Below, one piece after another: positions 9,746 through 18,419 of a DNA stretch of 64,000 nt (the first letter of the stretch is position 1; each line of letters starts with the position of its first letter). Where the stretch lies: the NCBI RefSeq assembly GCF_900091435.1, contig NZ_FMCS01000009.1:62001-126000 (forward strand), in the 5' to 3' direction. The notes beneath the pieces are model-generated. The model worked only from the letters and a program-made list of their open reading frames with translations, ran no database searches and was not told the DNA's origin. The position numbers were made by a program, and so were the translations under genes. The DNA is from Micromonospora chaiyaphumensis. Lineage in GTDB: Bacteria; Actinomycetota; Actinomycetes; Mycobacteriales; Micromonosporaceae.

Positions 9746-10618
9746 TCAGGTCAGCAGCCGGAACACGACCAGATAGAGGCAGAACAGCGACGGCGCCACC
9801 AGCGCGCAGATCACGAACCCGAGCGGCACGTACCGCCCCGGCGGCGCCTCGCCGCCGAGCACCGGGCGGCCCCAGCGCCCGAGCACCAGGTGCCCGGTCA
9901 GGAAGGACAGCAGCGGGACGCCGGCGCACGACACGGCGGCCACCAGGTCCAGCCCGGTCGCCGGCAGCGGCGAGCCGATCAGCGCCACCAGCATGAGCAG
10001 CGAGCCGGCCAGCGCGCAGGCCGCGTAGACGGCCACCGCCCGGGTCGGCGCCGACCACGTGGGCAGCAGCACGGGCCGCCGCGCCAGCAGCTCGGCCAGT
10101 TCCCCGTGCCGGTCGGCCTCGTCGGCCAGCCGCCCGGCCGCGGCCAGCTCGGCCGCCGGGTCACCCACCCGCGGACCCGGCACGGTCCCTTCGGGATACG
10201 CCCCGACCCCCGGCCGGCCCGGCGCGGCGGCTGCGCCGCCGGTCACCCCGCCCCCGGATCCGGGCGCCTGCGCCCCGCCCGGCACGGGCGTGACCGGTCC
10301 CGAGACAGGGGCCGCCGATCCCGTCGCATGTGCGGCGGGTGCCGTGGAAGGCTGCGCCGGTTCCACCTCCGACGGAGCGCCCACCGGGACCGCCGGCGCG
10401 TCCGGGCTCTCGGCCGGTACGGAGCGCATGGGCAGGTTGATGGCCTGGCCGAGCTGGTCGAGACGCTGCCCCTGGGCGGCGAGGCGCCGGCCGAGCTGGT
10501 CCACGGTGGACTGGAGGGTGCGGCGGCGTTCCGCCTCGGCGGCGACCGCCCGCTCGCCGCCCCGCTGCCGGGTGGAGAGCTCCCGCAGCAGGGCCGCGTA
10601 CTCGTCGAAGCCGCTCAC
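9746..10618 (-). CDS. Coiled-coil membrane protein coupled to FtsK-like ATPase
   Basis: A 290-residue protein of unknown function. It starts with a charged coiled coil (DEYAALLRELSTRQ to about QRLDQLGQAINLP, residues 1-65), then a long Pro/Ala/Gly-rich linker, then an ELAAAGRLADEADRHGELAELL helix, and ends with three membrane helices (AVYAACALAGSLLMLVALIG; a middle one; LGFVICALVAPSLFCLYLVVF). The cytoplasmic N-terminus would be tethered to the membrane by a flexible linker. Its GTG start overlaps the stop of the ATPase gene by four bases (GTGA), so the two are almost certainly made together and are likely partners. Confidence 0.75.
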   Translation of the reverse strand: MSGFDEYAALLRELSTRQRGGERAVAAEAERRRTLQSTVDQLGRRLAAQGQRLDQLGQAINLPMRSVPAESPDAPAVPVGAPSEVEPAQPSTAPAAHATGSAAPVSGPVTPVPGGAQAPGSGGGVTGGAAAAPGRPGVGAYPEGTVPGPRVGDPAAELAAAGRLADEADRHGELAELLARRPVLLPTWSAPTRAVAVYAACALAGSLLMLVALIGSPLPATGLDLVAAVSCAGVPLLSFLTGHLVLGRWGRPVLGGEAPPGRYVPLGFVICALVAPSLFCLYLVVFRLLT

Positions 10619-13131
10619 GACTCGTCCCCGTCGGCGGCGAAGGGCACGGCCAGGGCGGTGCGGTGCTCGTGCCGGTCGACCAGCAGGGCCCGGCCGTCGC
10701 GCGGGGCGTAGCCGAGGTCGTGCACGCCCAGGTGCAGCCCGAGGTCGGCGGCGGGCACGTTGAGCGCCACGAGGCAGGCCACGTCGTCGCGGTTCTGGCT
10801 GCCGCCGAGATCCTCGGCGAGCCGGCGCAGCCCGCGCCACCAGCCGAGCAGGTGCACCCCGTGCGCGGGGCCCTGGCGCAGCACCGCCCGCAGGTCGTCG
10901 TGCCCGGACCGGAACGTCTCCGGGTCGGTCGCGGCGAGCGCCCCGGCCGCGGCGTCCATCCCGAACACCACCAGGTAGGTCCGGCCGGTGCCCGGAGCGG
11001 ACCCGGCGGCCAGGTCGGCGAGGTGGGTGCGCAGGGCCCCGGCGTCGAGGCGGCGGACCGGGTGGCCGGCGGCGGCGAGGGTCATGGCCAGGTCGTCGGC
11101 GGTCTCCGTGGTCCCGGGCGCCAGCGGCGCGAACAGGAAGCGGGCCGTGCCGGGGGCGTGCTGCCGGGCCAGGCTGAGGGCGGCCGACCGGAGCACGTCG
11201 ACCCCGCTCGTGGCGGTGCCGATCACGGCCAGGTGCCGGCCGGGGCTGGCGTCGAGGCGGAACCCGGCGGGGCTGCCGGCCACGTCGACGGTGCGGCCGA
11301 CGAGGGCGAGCGGCGGCTCGTCGCCGGGGGCCAGGGCGGCCCAGGCGGGATCGTCGGCGAGGCGGGGGGTCTCGTAGCCGCGGAAGACCGCGGGTGGGCG
11401 GGCACCGGCGGGCCGGGCGGCGAACAGCTCGTGGCGCAGGGCGGCGAGCTCGGCCGCGGCGGCGTGCGCGTCGGGGAAGTGGACCTCGGTGTCCGCGCCG
11501 GCCGTGCCCCCGGCGGTGTTGACCACGGCGGTGCCGAGGGTCAGCGTCTTCGCGGCGTCGTTGAGCGGGTCGAGGACGCCGCCGCCACCGGGCAGCGCGA
11601 CCCGGAGCGGGAACTGGCCGAAGATCGCCTCGGCCCGGCCGTAAAGGGCCTCGATGCCGGTGGTGCTCTGGCTGGCCAGCACCAGGTGCAGGCCGTACGA
11701 GCGGCCCTTGCGGGCCAGCTCCTCGATGAGGTCGACGGCCTGCCGGGCCAGCGGGTCGTTGCCGGCGAACAGCACGTGGAACTCGTCGACCACGGTGACG
11801 ATCCGGGGCGGCCGGGCGTTCGGCGGCAGGTCGGCCAGCTTGCTGACGCCGTGCCGCTTGAGCAGGTCGGCCCGGCGGGTCAGCTCGGCGCGCAGCTCGC
11901 GGAGCGCGGCCACGCCGTACTCGCGGTCGGACTCGATGCCGACCGCGCGGGCGTGCGGCAGCCAGGACGGGTCCCGCTCGGTGGGCACGAACTCGGTGAA
12001 GCTGACCCCCTCCTTGAAGTCGAGGAGGAAGAGCTGGAGTTCGGCCGGCGAGTAGCGGGCGGCCAGCCCGTAGAGCACGTCGAGCAGGAAGACCGTCTTG
12101 CCGGCGCCGGTGCGACCACCGACCAGCCAGTGCGGGGTGGCGTCGTCGAAGGACACCGTGACCTGTTCCCGGGCCCGGCCGAGCACGGTACGCAGCCCGG
12201 TGGCGGACGACTCGGCCCAGCGCCGGGCCGGCAGCAGGTCGGCGAAGGTGACCGTGGTGGCCCGCCGGACGGCCTCGCCGAGCCGCCGGGCCAACCCGGT
12301 CACGGCGGCGTGGGAGGGGTCGCCGTCGAGCAGCACCGGGGCGGCCAGGCCGCTGCCGTCGGCGCTGAACGGGCGGCCGGGCGGGTCGCCGACCAGGGCG
12401 TACCGCTCGTTGAGCCGGAGCTGCGTGGTGGCGCCCAGCGGCGGGGCCTCCCCCGGTCCGGCCGGCCGGTGGCCGGCCAGCAGCACGCAGACCGCCGCGG
12501 CCGGCCCGGCGTGGGTGAGCGCGGCGAGCCGGGCCAGCTCGCGCGGCGGCGGGGCGGACGCGGCGACGACCAGCAGCAGTTCCCGGTCCTCGGGTGCGGC
12601 CGCCAGGGCGGTCCGGGCGTGCCGTTCCGCGGCGTCGAGCAGGGCGGTCGTCTCCGCGACGGTGGTGGCGGCCGGGCCGAGCACGCCGGCGTCGAGCAGG
12701 GGGCGCAGCGGCAGGAAGGCGGCGCCGAACGCGGCCGGGTCGATGCCGGCCACCCGGACCGTGCCGGCCGGCGCGGCGGCGAGCAGCCGCACCACCACGG
12801 CCCGCAGCAGCTCGCCGACCCGGGGGTCCCGGGCGTCGGTGTCGATCGCGAGGTGGGCGCCCGCACCCAGTGGCACGAGCACCGGGAAGCCGCCGTCCAC
12901 GGTGGTCGCCTCGCCGAGGCGTACCGGAACGGGGTGGGTGGCGGCGCGGGCGGTGCCGGGCACGGGGGTGGCCAGCTCACCGCCGAGCCGGGCCAGCCGG
13001 GCGACCAGCTCGGGGCTGCCCACGGGTGCCGGGCCGGCGGCGGCCAGTGCCCGCCGGGCGACCTCCCAGCGGCGCAGGGCCTGCCGGTGCAGGGCGACCG
13101 CCTGCCGGTACGCCGTCGCGAGCCTGCCCAC
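10615..13131 (-). CDS. FtsK/SpoIIIE (EccC-like) multidomain ATPase
   Basis: An 838-residue protein with no membrane segment. The centre holds an FtsK/HerA-type ATPase: Walker A GGRTGAGKT (residues 338-346), LQLFLLDFKEGVSFTEF, and Walker B VVDEF (447-451), followed by KGRSYGLHLVLASQS. Flanking regions look like two further, eroded ATPase modules: one before it (LVPLGAGAHLAIDTD) and one after (HLAVIGTATSGVDVLRSA), neither keeping a GK(S/T). Three tandem modules with one active resemble EccC of type VII secretion, but the usual N-terminal membrane anchor is missing; the coupled membrane protein could replace it. GGAGG sits 7 nt before the GTG chosen. Substrate (protein or DNA) is unknown. Confidence 0.85.
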   Translation of the reverse strand: MGRLATAYRQAVALHRQALRRWEVARRALAAAGPAPVGSPELVARLARLGGELATPVPGTARAATHPVPVRLGEATTVDGGFPVLVPLGAGAHLAIDTDARDPRVGELLRAVVVRLLAAAPAGTVRVAGIDPAAFGAAFLPLRPLLDAGVLGPAATTVAETTALLDAAERHARTALAAAPEDRELLLVVAASAPPPRELARLAALTHAGPAAAVCVLLAGHRPAGPGEAPPLGATTQLRLNERYALVGDPPGRPFSADGSGLAAPVLLDGDPSHAAVTGLARRLGEAVRRATTVTFADLLPARRWAESSATGLRTVLGRAREQVTVSFDDATPHWLVGGRTGAGKTVFLLDVLYGLAARYSPAELQLFLLDFKEGVSFTEFVPTERDPSWLPHARAVGIESDREYGVAALRELRAELTRRADLLKRHGVSKLADLPPNARPPRIVTVVDEFHVLFAGNDPLARQAVDLIEELARKGRSYGLHLVLASQSTTGIEALYGRAEAIFGQFPLRVALPGGGGVLDPLNDAAKTLTLGTAVVNTAGGTAGADTEVHFPDAHAAAAELAALRHELFAARPAGARPPAVFRGYETPRLADDPAWAALAPGDEPPLALVGRTVDVAGSPAGFRLDASPGRHLAVIGTATSGVDVLRSAALSLARQHAPGTARFLFAPLAPGTTETADDLAMTLAAAGHPVRRLDAGALRTHLADLAAGSAPGTGRTYLVVFGMDAAAGALAATDPETFRSGHDDLRAVLRQGPAHGVHLLGWWRGLRRLAEDLGGSQNRDDVACLVALNVPAADLGLHLGVHDLGYAPRDGRALLVDRHEHRTALAVPFAADGDES

Positions 13132-13322
13132 CGTCCGCCCTCCGACGCCGCCGTACCGATCGAAGGGAACCCTAACGGACGCGCGGCGGCCGGGCACAGT
13201 ACGCGGCACGCACCCGACGTTGGCCCACTGTTCACCCGCCGGTGGTCGTTTCCGCCGGACGCCGTTCCCCCGGCCGCATTTGCCTGTGCCCTGAGCAACG
13301 CTCTGAACAGGAAGGCGACGAC

Positions 13323-14744
13323 GTGACCTCCTCCCCCATCTCCCGGCGGGCCGTGCTGCACGGCGGCGCGGCCGCCGGTCTCGGCATCGTGGTGGCCGGC
13401 AGCCTGGACGCCATCGCCGGCCCGGCCGTGGCCCGGGCCGCGACCCGCACGGCGGTCGGCTACGGCGACCTCGTGCCGGACCCGGCCGGCCTGCTGGCCC
13501 TGCCCCCGGGCTTCTCCTACACCATCGTGGCCCAGGCCGGCGTGACCCTGCTGGAGTCCGGCCAGGCCACCCCGAGCGACGCGGACGGCACCGGCTGCTT
13601 CCGCTCGCCCAACGGGTCGGTGCTGGTGAACAACCACGAGATCGGCGGTGGCGAACCGTTCCCGGTGCCGGCGCTGGCCGGCCTGACCTACGACCCGGGC
13701 GCCCGTGGTGGCACCACCACCATCGAGGTGGACGGGCGGGGCCGGCGGCTGCGCGAGTACGTCAGCGTGGCCGGCACGCACAACAACTGCGCCGGGGGCA
13801 TCACCCCGTGGGGCACCTGGCTGACCTGCGAGGAGACCGAGCAGAAAGCCGGCGGGCAGTACCTGAAGGATCACGGGTACGTGTTCGAGGTGGACCCGCA
13901 CGACCGGGCCGCCAACCAGAACCCGGTGGCGCTGAAGTTCCTCGGCCGCTACTCGCACGAGGCCGTGGCCGTGGACCCGTACACCCACGCCATCTACCTC
14001 ACCGAGGACGCGGGCGGCCCGAACGGCCTCTACTTCCGCTGGACCCCGCCGGCCGGTTTCCGGGCCGGCAAGGGCGCGCTGCGCGCGCTCGCGCAGCGGC
14101 CGGACGGTGACACCGCCGGCAGCCTCCAGGCGATGAGCTGCTTCCGGGGCAGCCAGCACGTGGCCGACCTGTCCGAGGCCACCACGCCGGGCACCCGCTA
14201 CAAGGTGCAGTGGGTGGACGTGCCGGACCGGGACGCCAAGACGGTCTCCGTGCGCAAGCAGTTCACCGACGACGAGGTGACCCGCAGCCGGAAGCTGGAG
14301 GGCGCCTGGTGGGCCGACGGTGGCGCGTACTTCGTGGCCAGCTTCGCCCGGCACGACGACGGCAGCGTCAACGAGCACGACGGCCAGGTGTGGTTCTACG
14401 ACCCGCGCACCGAGACCGTGACACTGAAGACCATCTTCGGGGTGAACACCGACCCGGACGCCGACAACGGCAACTTCGACGGGCCGGACAACATCACCGT
14501 CTCCCCGTACGGCGGGGTGATCCTGGCCGAGGACGGCGAGGGCGTGTCACACCTGGTCGGCGTGACCGAGCAGGGCAAGGCGTACCCGCTGGCCCGCAAC
14601 GAGCTCAACGACAGCGAGTTCACCGGTCCGACGTTCAGCGCGGACGGGAAGATCCTGTTCGCCAACATCCAGTCGCCGGGCTACGTCTTCGCGATCACCG
14701 GCCCCTGGGGCCGGCCGAGCAACGCGGACGTCGACGCGTCCTGA
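13323..14744 (+). CDS. PhoX-family (DUF839) secreted phosphatase
   Basis: A 473-residue exported protein of the PhoX/DUF839 beta-propeller family, whose known members are Ca/Fe-dependent alkaline phosphatases. The N-terminus has a Tat signal: SRRAVLHGGAAAGLG followed by a hydrophobic stretch ending at ARAA. Conserved blocks visible are LVNNHE, AGTHNNCAGGITPWGTWLTCEE (read with its two Cys), GRYSHEAVAVDP and the late GPDNITVSPYGGVILAEDG. The GTG start is preceded by AGGAAGG at 7 nt. It is monocistronic, with a hairpin terminator 8 nt after the stop. Phosphate control would be expected, but I see no clear PHO box. Confidence 0.88.
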   Translation: MTSSPISRRAVLHGGAAAGLGIVVAGSLDAIAGPAVARAATRTAVGYGDLVPDPAGLLALPPGFSYTIVAQAGVTLLESGQATPSDADGTGCFRSPNGSVLVNNHEIGGGEPFPVPALAGLTYDPGARGGTTTIEVDGRGRRLREYVSVAGTHNNCAGGITPWGTWLTCEETEQKAGGQYLKDHGYVFEVDPHDRAANQNPVALKFLGRYSHEAVAVDPYTHAIYLTEDAGGPNGLYFRWTPPAGFRAGKGALRALAQRPDGDTAGSLQAMSCFRGSQHVADLSEATTPGTRYKVQWVDVPDRDAKTVSVRKQFTDDEVTRSRKLEGAWWADGGAYFVASFARHDDGSVNEHDGQVWFYDPRTETVTLKTIFGVNTDPDADNGNFDGPDNITVSPYGGVILAEDGEGVSHLVGVTEQGKAYPLARNELNDSEFTGPTFSADGKILFANIQSPGYVFAITGPWGRPSNADVDAS

Positions 14745-14751
14745 CCCGACG

Positions 14752-14790
14752 GTGACGGCCGGCGGCGCCACGGGGGCCGCCGGCCGTCAC
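14752..14790. terminator. Hairpin terminator after the PhoX-like gene
   Basis: A perfect 15-bp stem (14752-14766 with 14776-14790) closes a 9-nt loop. It begins 8 nt after the stop of the phosphatase gene and lies before the convergent receptor-like gene ending at 14840, so it can serve both. Confidence 0.8.
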
Positions 14791-14839
14791 GCCGTCAGCG
14801 GGGGCGGCAGCCCGGGTCGGGGCCGCCGTCGGCCACCCC

Positions 14840-17467
14840 TCAGGCGTACACCTCGACCGGTGGGGCGGCCACGTCGGGCACCCGGGCCACGGTGAGCAGC
14901 GCCAGCCGCTTGGCGACCGGCTCGCCGGAGTCCGGGGCGTACCGGATCAGCCCGCCCACCCCCGGGTAGCCGCCGGCGGCGTTCTGCCGCAGCACCTCGG
15001 CGTGCACCCCGACCGGGTTGACGGAGCGGGGGTCCCAGGGGCGACCGGTGTCGGCGTGCCGCAGCCGGGCGGCGAGGCTCTCCAGCGCGCGCACCACCAT
15101 CATGGCGGCGTCGTAGGCGAGGCTGACCCGCTCACCGACCGGCGCGTTGACGCCGTCGCGGCAGCGCGGCGGGTCGAGCAGGTCGTCCGCGCCGATCCAG
15201 GTGAGGAAGCTGCCCCGGGCGTCGTCCCGCCGGGCCTGCGCGGCCCGCAGCGCGGCACAGGTGGCCAGGGCGGCCTTCGACACGTACGTGACCGGCACGT
15301 TGCCGGGGGCGCTGGCGCGCAGCCCCGGGTTGGCCATGTAGCGGTTGACCGAGTCGTCGGCCACCAGGTGGCGGGGCGGGTCGTTGCCACACTCCTTGAG
15401 CGCCCGCAGGAAGCCGTCGAACTCGGACCAGCGCCCGGCGAAGAAGAGCATCCCGGTGTAGCCGCACTCCTGTGTCATCCGCCGCCCGCTGCGCCACTCG
15501 TCGAGCCGGGTGAGCCGGTTGCCGAACCGTTCCCGCAGCCCGTCGACCAGGGTGGCGACGTAGAGGTCCTCGTCGAGCGAACTGCCCTCGCCGGTGGTCC
15601 AGTAGACGTGCGCCTCACCCACCCGCAGCACCTGCCGGGCGTACGCCTCGACCATCCGGGCCTGCTCCCGGTTGGGCGCCGACATGGCCAGGTAGAGGCT
15701 GGAGTTGGCGTCCATCCGGTCGGCCGACAGGGTGGGCGCGAGCACCGGCAGGCCGACCCGGTTGAGCTCCCGCAGCGCCGACGCCGTGCTGGTGCGGCTG
15801 TCCACGAGCCCCACCACGCCGAGGACCGTGGGATCGTCGCGGGCCAGCCCCTCCAGCAGCCGGACCGCGTCGCCGGCGTGCCGCATCTGCCGGCCGGCGT
15901 TGGCCACCACGATGTGCAGCAGCGCCGCGTCGTCCGCCGCCGCCGACTCCTTGAGCAGCGCGTACTGGGCGGTCGCCATCCCCTCCAGTTCCTCGCGCTC
16001 GGAGACGTAGGACTCCTCGTCGGCCCGGGTGCGGTTGCCGGTGAGGCTGCCCAGGTAGACGAGGGTGAGGTAGGGCCGGCGGTGGTCGCTGCGCCGCCAC
16101 ACCTCCTCGGCGGCCCGGTTCTGCGCGAAGATCCGCCGCTGCACCGCGCGGAGCCGGTCCTGCCCGGGCTCGCTGTTGAAGACCTGGCCGGCCGTGTCGC
16201 TGTAGCCGATGCACTCGCCGCCCACCAGCCGCACGCTCACCCGGTCGGCCGGCCACGGGCGGCAGTCCGGCGCCCACCGGCCGGTGGCCCACACGGCCAC
16301 GCCGGCCAGCAGCACCAGCACCACCGCGGCCGGCAGGAACCGCCGCGACCACCAGGGCGGTTCCGGGGCGACCAGCGCCGGCGGGGCCACGCCCACCGGG
16401 CCGCCGACGTCGTCGGCGTCGATCCGCAGCACCAGGAGCCAGGCGCCGGCGCGGCGCAGCCGCCGGATCTCCGGCAGCGCCTCGGCCCACTCCTCGTACG
16501 CCTCCTCGGCGTGCCCCACGGGCCGGGTGGCGGCCCGCTCCGGCGGCGGCCCGGCGGCGACCGCCACCACGAGCAGGGGATCGTTGCGGCCGGTCTCGTT
16601 GCGCACCTCGTCGAGCAGGCGGACCAGGGTGTGCCCCACGTTGTCCGGCCGCACCCCGTCGAGCAGCAGCACCGGGTACGCCGTGCGCCGCCAGTCCCCC
16701 GGCCGCCAGAACCGCCGCCGGTACGCCTGCCGCAGGTCCTCCAGGAAGGCGTGCAGCAGCAGCTTCTGCACCTGGGCGGGGTGCTCGCCGTCGCGCCAAC
16801 CGGCGGTGAGCCGCTCGGCGAAGCCGAGGAACGTCACAGACTGCCGGGGCGCCAGGTACTGCTGCCGCATGAACCAGCGGTACTGCCGCCCGAACACCGG
16901 CACCCGGCCCGAGACGGCGATCCGGAAGAGCACGCTCGGCATCGCCCGGCGCAGCAGCCAGAGCAGCAGCTGGAGCGCGGTGCCGACGGCCGACCCGCCG
17001 CCCACCTGGGGATCGTCGCCGGCCCGCCGGCCCCGCCAGTCGCGCAGCCGGTGGACCAGCGCGGCCCGGCCGCTGTCCGCGGCGTCCACGCCGACGGCCA
17101 GGGTCTGGTGCATCAGCCAGTCGGCCAGCGGGTAGTGCCGGAACCGCAACCGGGCCGCCCCGAACGCCTCCACGGAGAGCTGCCGGTGCAGCTCGCGCAG
17201 CACGCCCGCGACGTCGTCGGGCCCCGGGCGGGCCGCCAGATCCAGCACGGCGTGCGGCACGCGCCGCCGGTTGCCCTGGCCGACGAAGCGGCGCAGCAGG
17301 GCGCCCACGACGCCGTCCCCCGCCGGCCGGACCAGCCAGAGCAGGGGCAGCCGGCGGTCGCCGCGGCGGGGTCGCCGGAGCAGCCGCGCCAGCAGGGAGA
17401 GCAGTTCGAGGCCGCCCGCCGGAAGCTTCTCCCGGGCGGGCCGGGGCCGGGTCGCCGGTTCGCGCAT
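14840..17467 (-). CDS. Receptor-like fusion: NTPase-like domain, TM helix, type 1 periplasmic-binding domain
   Basis: An 875-residue single-pass membrane protein. Residues 1-370 look cytosolic and have the flavour of a STAND/KAP-type NTPase: strand LLWLVRPAGDGVVG at 42-55 sits where a P-loop should be but lacks GK(S/T), and YPVLLLDGV near 260 resembles Walker B. A membrane helix (FLPAAVVLVLLAGVAVWATG) lies near 375-395. The outer part, about 410-875, is a leucine/amide-type periplasmic-binding fold: VYLGSLTGNR, LHIVVANAGRQ, VLGVVGLVDSRTSTA, LPVLAPTLSADR, SLAYDAAMMVVRALE. No transporter genes are nearby, so sensing seems likelier than uptake. The ATG was chosen for GGAGG 5 nt upstream. Confidence 0.8.
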   Translation of the reverse strand: MREPATRPRPAREKLPAGGLELLSLLARLLRRPRRGDRRLPLLWLVRPAGDGVVGALLRRFVGQGNRRRVPHAVLDLAARPGPDDVAGVLRELHRQLSVEAFGAARLRFRHYPLADWLMHQTLAVGVDAADSGRAALVHRLRDWRGRRAGDDPQVGGGSAVGTALQLLLWLLRRAMPSVLFRIAVSGRVPVFGRQYRWFMRQQYLAPRQSVTFLGFAERLTAGWRDGEHPAQVQKLLLHAFLEDLRQAYRRRFWRPGDWRRTAYPVLLLDGVRPDNVGHTLVRLLDEVRNETGRNDPLLVVAVAAGPPPERAATRPVGHAEEAYEEWAEALPEIRRLRRAGAWLLVLRIDADDVGGPVGVAPPALVAPEPPWWSRRFLPAAVVLVLLAGVAVWATGRWAPDCRPWPADRVSVRLVGGECIGYSDTAGQVFNSEPGQDRLRAVQRRIFAQNRAAEEVWRRSDHRRPYLTLVYLGSLTGNRTRADEESYVSEREELEGMATAQYALLKESAAADDAALLHIVVANAGRQMRHAGDAVRLLEGLARDDPTVLGVVGLVDSRTSTASALRELNRVGLPVLAPTLSADRMDANSSLYLAMSAPNREQARMVEAYARQVLRVGEAHVYWTTGEGSSLDEDLYVATLVDGLRERFGNRLTRLDEWRSGRRMTQECGYTGMLFFAGRWSEFDGFLRALKECGNDPPRHLVADDSVNRYMANPGLRASAPGNVPVTYVSKAALATCAALRAAQARRDDARGSFLTWIGADDLLDPPRCRDGVNAPVGERVSLAYDAAMMVVRALESLAARLRHADTGRPWDPRSVNPVGVHAEVLRQNAAGGYPGVGGLIRYAPDSGEPVAKRLALLTVARVPDVAAPPVEVYA

Positions 17468-17557
17468 GGTCACCTCCGGGTCACGGCGGGTGTCGCACCA
17501 TTGTCGACACCCGGCGCAACGCGGGGAACTCCCGGCGTCCCTCGTGGACCGTCCGGG

Positions 17558-18151
17558 TCAGCGGGTCGCGGCGGGGTGGCGCAGGCCGTCCAGGGCGATG
17601 GTCAGCACCCGGTCGCGCTGGGCCGGCTCGAAGAACTGGTAGGCCATGATGCCGCTGACCAGCCGCACCACGTCGTCGAAGGTGGCGTCCGGGCGGGCCA
17701 CCCCGGCCTCCTGGGCGCGGCGCAGCAGCGGCTCGCCGGCGGCGTAGATCTCGGTGCGGCAGCTGCGGAACACCTCGGAGTCGTGCACCAGCTCCTCGGC
17801 GAGGGCCCGCTTGGTGCCGACGTAGGCGACGAACCGGTGCAGCCAGGCGACCAGGGCGTCCCACGGCGAGCGGTCGGCCAGGTCGGCGGCCGAGGCGCTG
17901 AGCGCGCGCACCTCCTCGACGTAGACCGCCTCGAACAGGTCACGCCGCTTCGGGAAGTTCCGGTAGAGCGTGCCGATGCCGACCCCGGCCCGCCGGGCGA
18001 TCTCCTCCAGGGACGCGCCGGCGCCGCACTCGCCGAACACCTCCTGGGCGGCGGCGATCAGCGCGTCGTAGTTGCGCCGGGCGTCGGCCCGCTTCGGGCG
18101 CCGGGCGAAAACCTCGCCCAGCTGGTCAGCGCTGGCCATGACGGGCGTCAC
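17558..18151 (-). CDS. TetR-family repressor of the divergent MFS exporter
   Basis: A 197-residue TetR/AcrR regulator. The helix-turn-helix is NYDALIAAAQEVFGECGAGASLEEIARRAGVGIGTLYRNFPKR read across residues 28-70, ending in the standard GTLYRNF block. The C-terminal ligand domain ends AYQFFEPAQRDRVLTIALDGLR. It is transcribed away from a DHA2-type MFS gene, and the shared intergenic region contains two copies of a palindrome that are the obvious operators. A GTG with GGGGAG close upstream was used; an ATG at 18139 is an alternative that would shorten the protein by four residues. Inducer unknown. Confidence 0.88.
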   Translation of the reverse strand: MTPVMASADQLGEVFARRPKRADARRNYDALIAAAQEVFGECGAGASLEEIARRAGVGIGTLYRNFPKRRDLFEAVYVEEVRALSASAADLADRSPWDALVAWLHRFVAYVGTKRALAEELVHDSEVFRSCRTEIYAAGEPLLRRAQEAGVARPDATFDDVVRLVSGIMAYQFFEPAQRDRVLTIALDGLRHPAATR

Positions 18152-18161
18152 CCCTCTCCCC

Positions 18162-18209
18162 TTGCAAACGGAGGCACCCCTCCGCTACGTTAGTGGAGGC
18201 ACCCCTCCG
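18162..18209 (+). promoter_or_regulatory. MFS promoter with two TetR operator palindromes
   Basis: TTGCAA (18162-18167) and TACGTT (18186-18191) are spaced by 18 bp and read towards the MFS gene. The palindrome GGAGGCACCCCTCCG occurs twice, at 18170-18184 (inside the spacer) and 18195-18209 (just past the -10), offset by 25 bp. Binding at either would block polymerase, and the site also covers the 5' region of tetR. Confidence 0.7.
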
Positions 18210-18419
18210 GAACTGACCGGAGCCTTGCCTCCGGATAGCTTACTCCGGCTTTCCCCGCCGATCCCACCCACCGCGGTCGGCGAACCAGACATCGGACCCG
18301 GGAGGTCCCACCATGCCCGCAACCCGCTGAGACACCTCGTGGGCCCGCCACCGTCGCCACCTCCGCGCGAGCGGCCCCCGGAACACCTTCCCCACGTCAT
18401 GCGAACGGGAGCCAATTCC

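Noticed and set aside
8692..13131. Standard ESX (type VII) secretion locus
   Set aside because: No EccB, EccD, EccE, mycosin or WxG-motif protein is present; only an EccC-like ATPase is.
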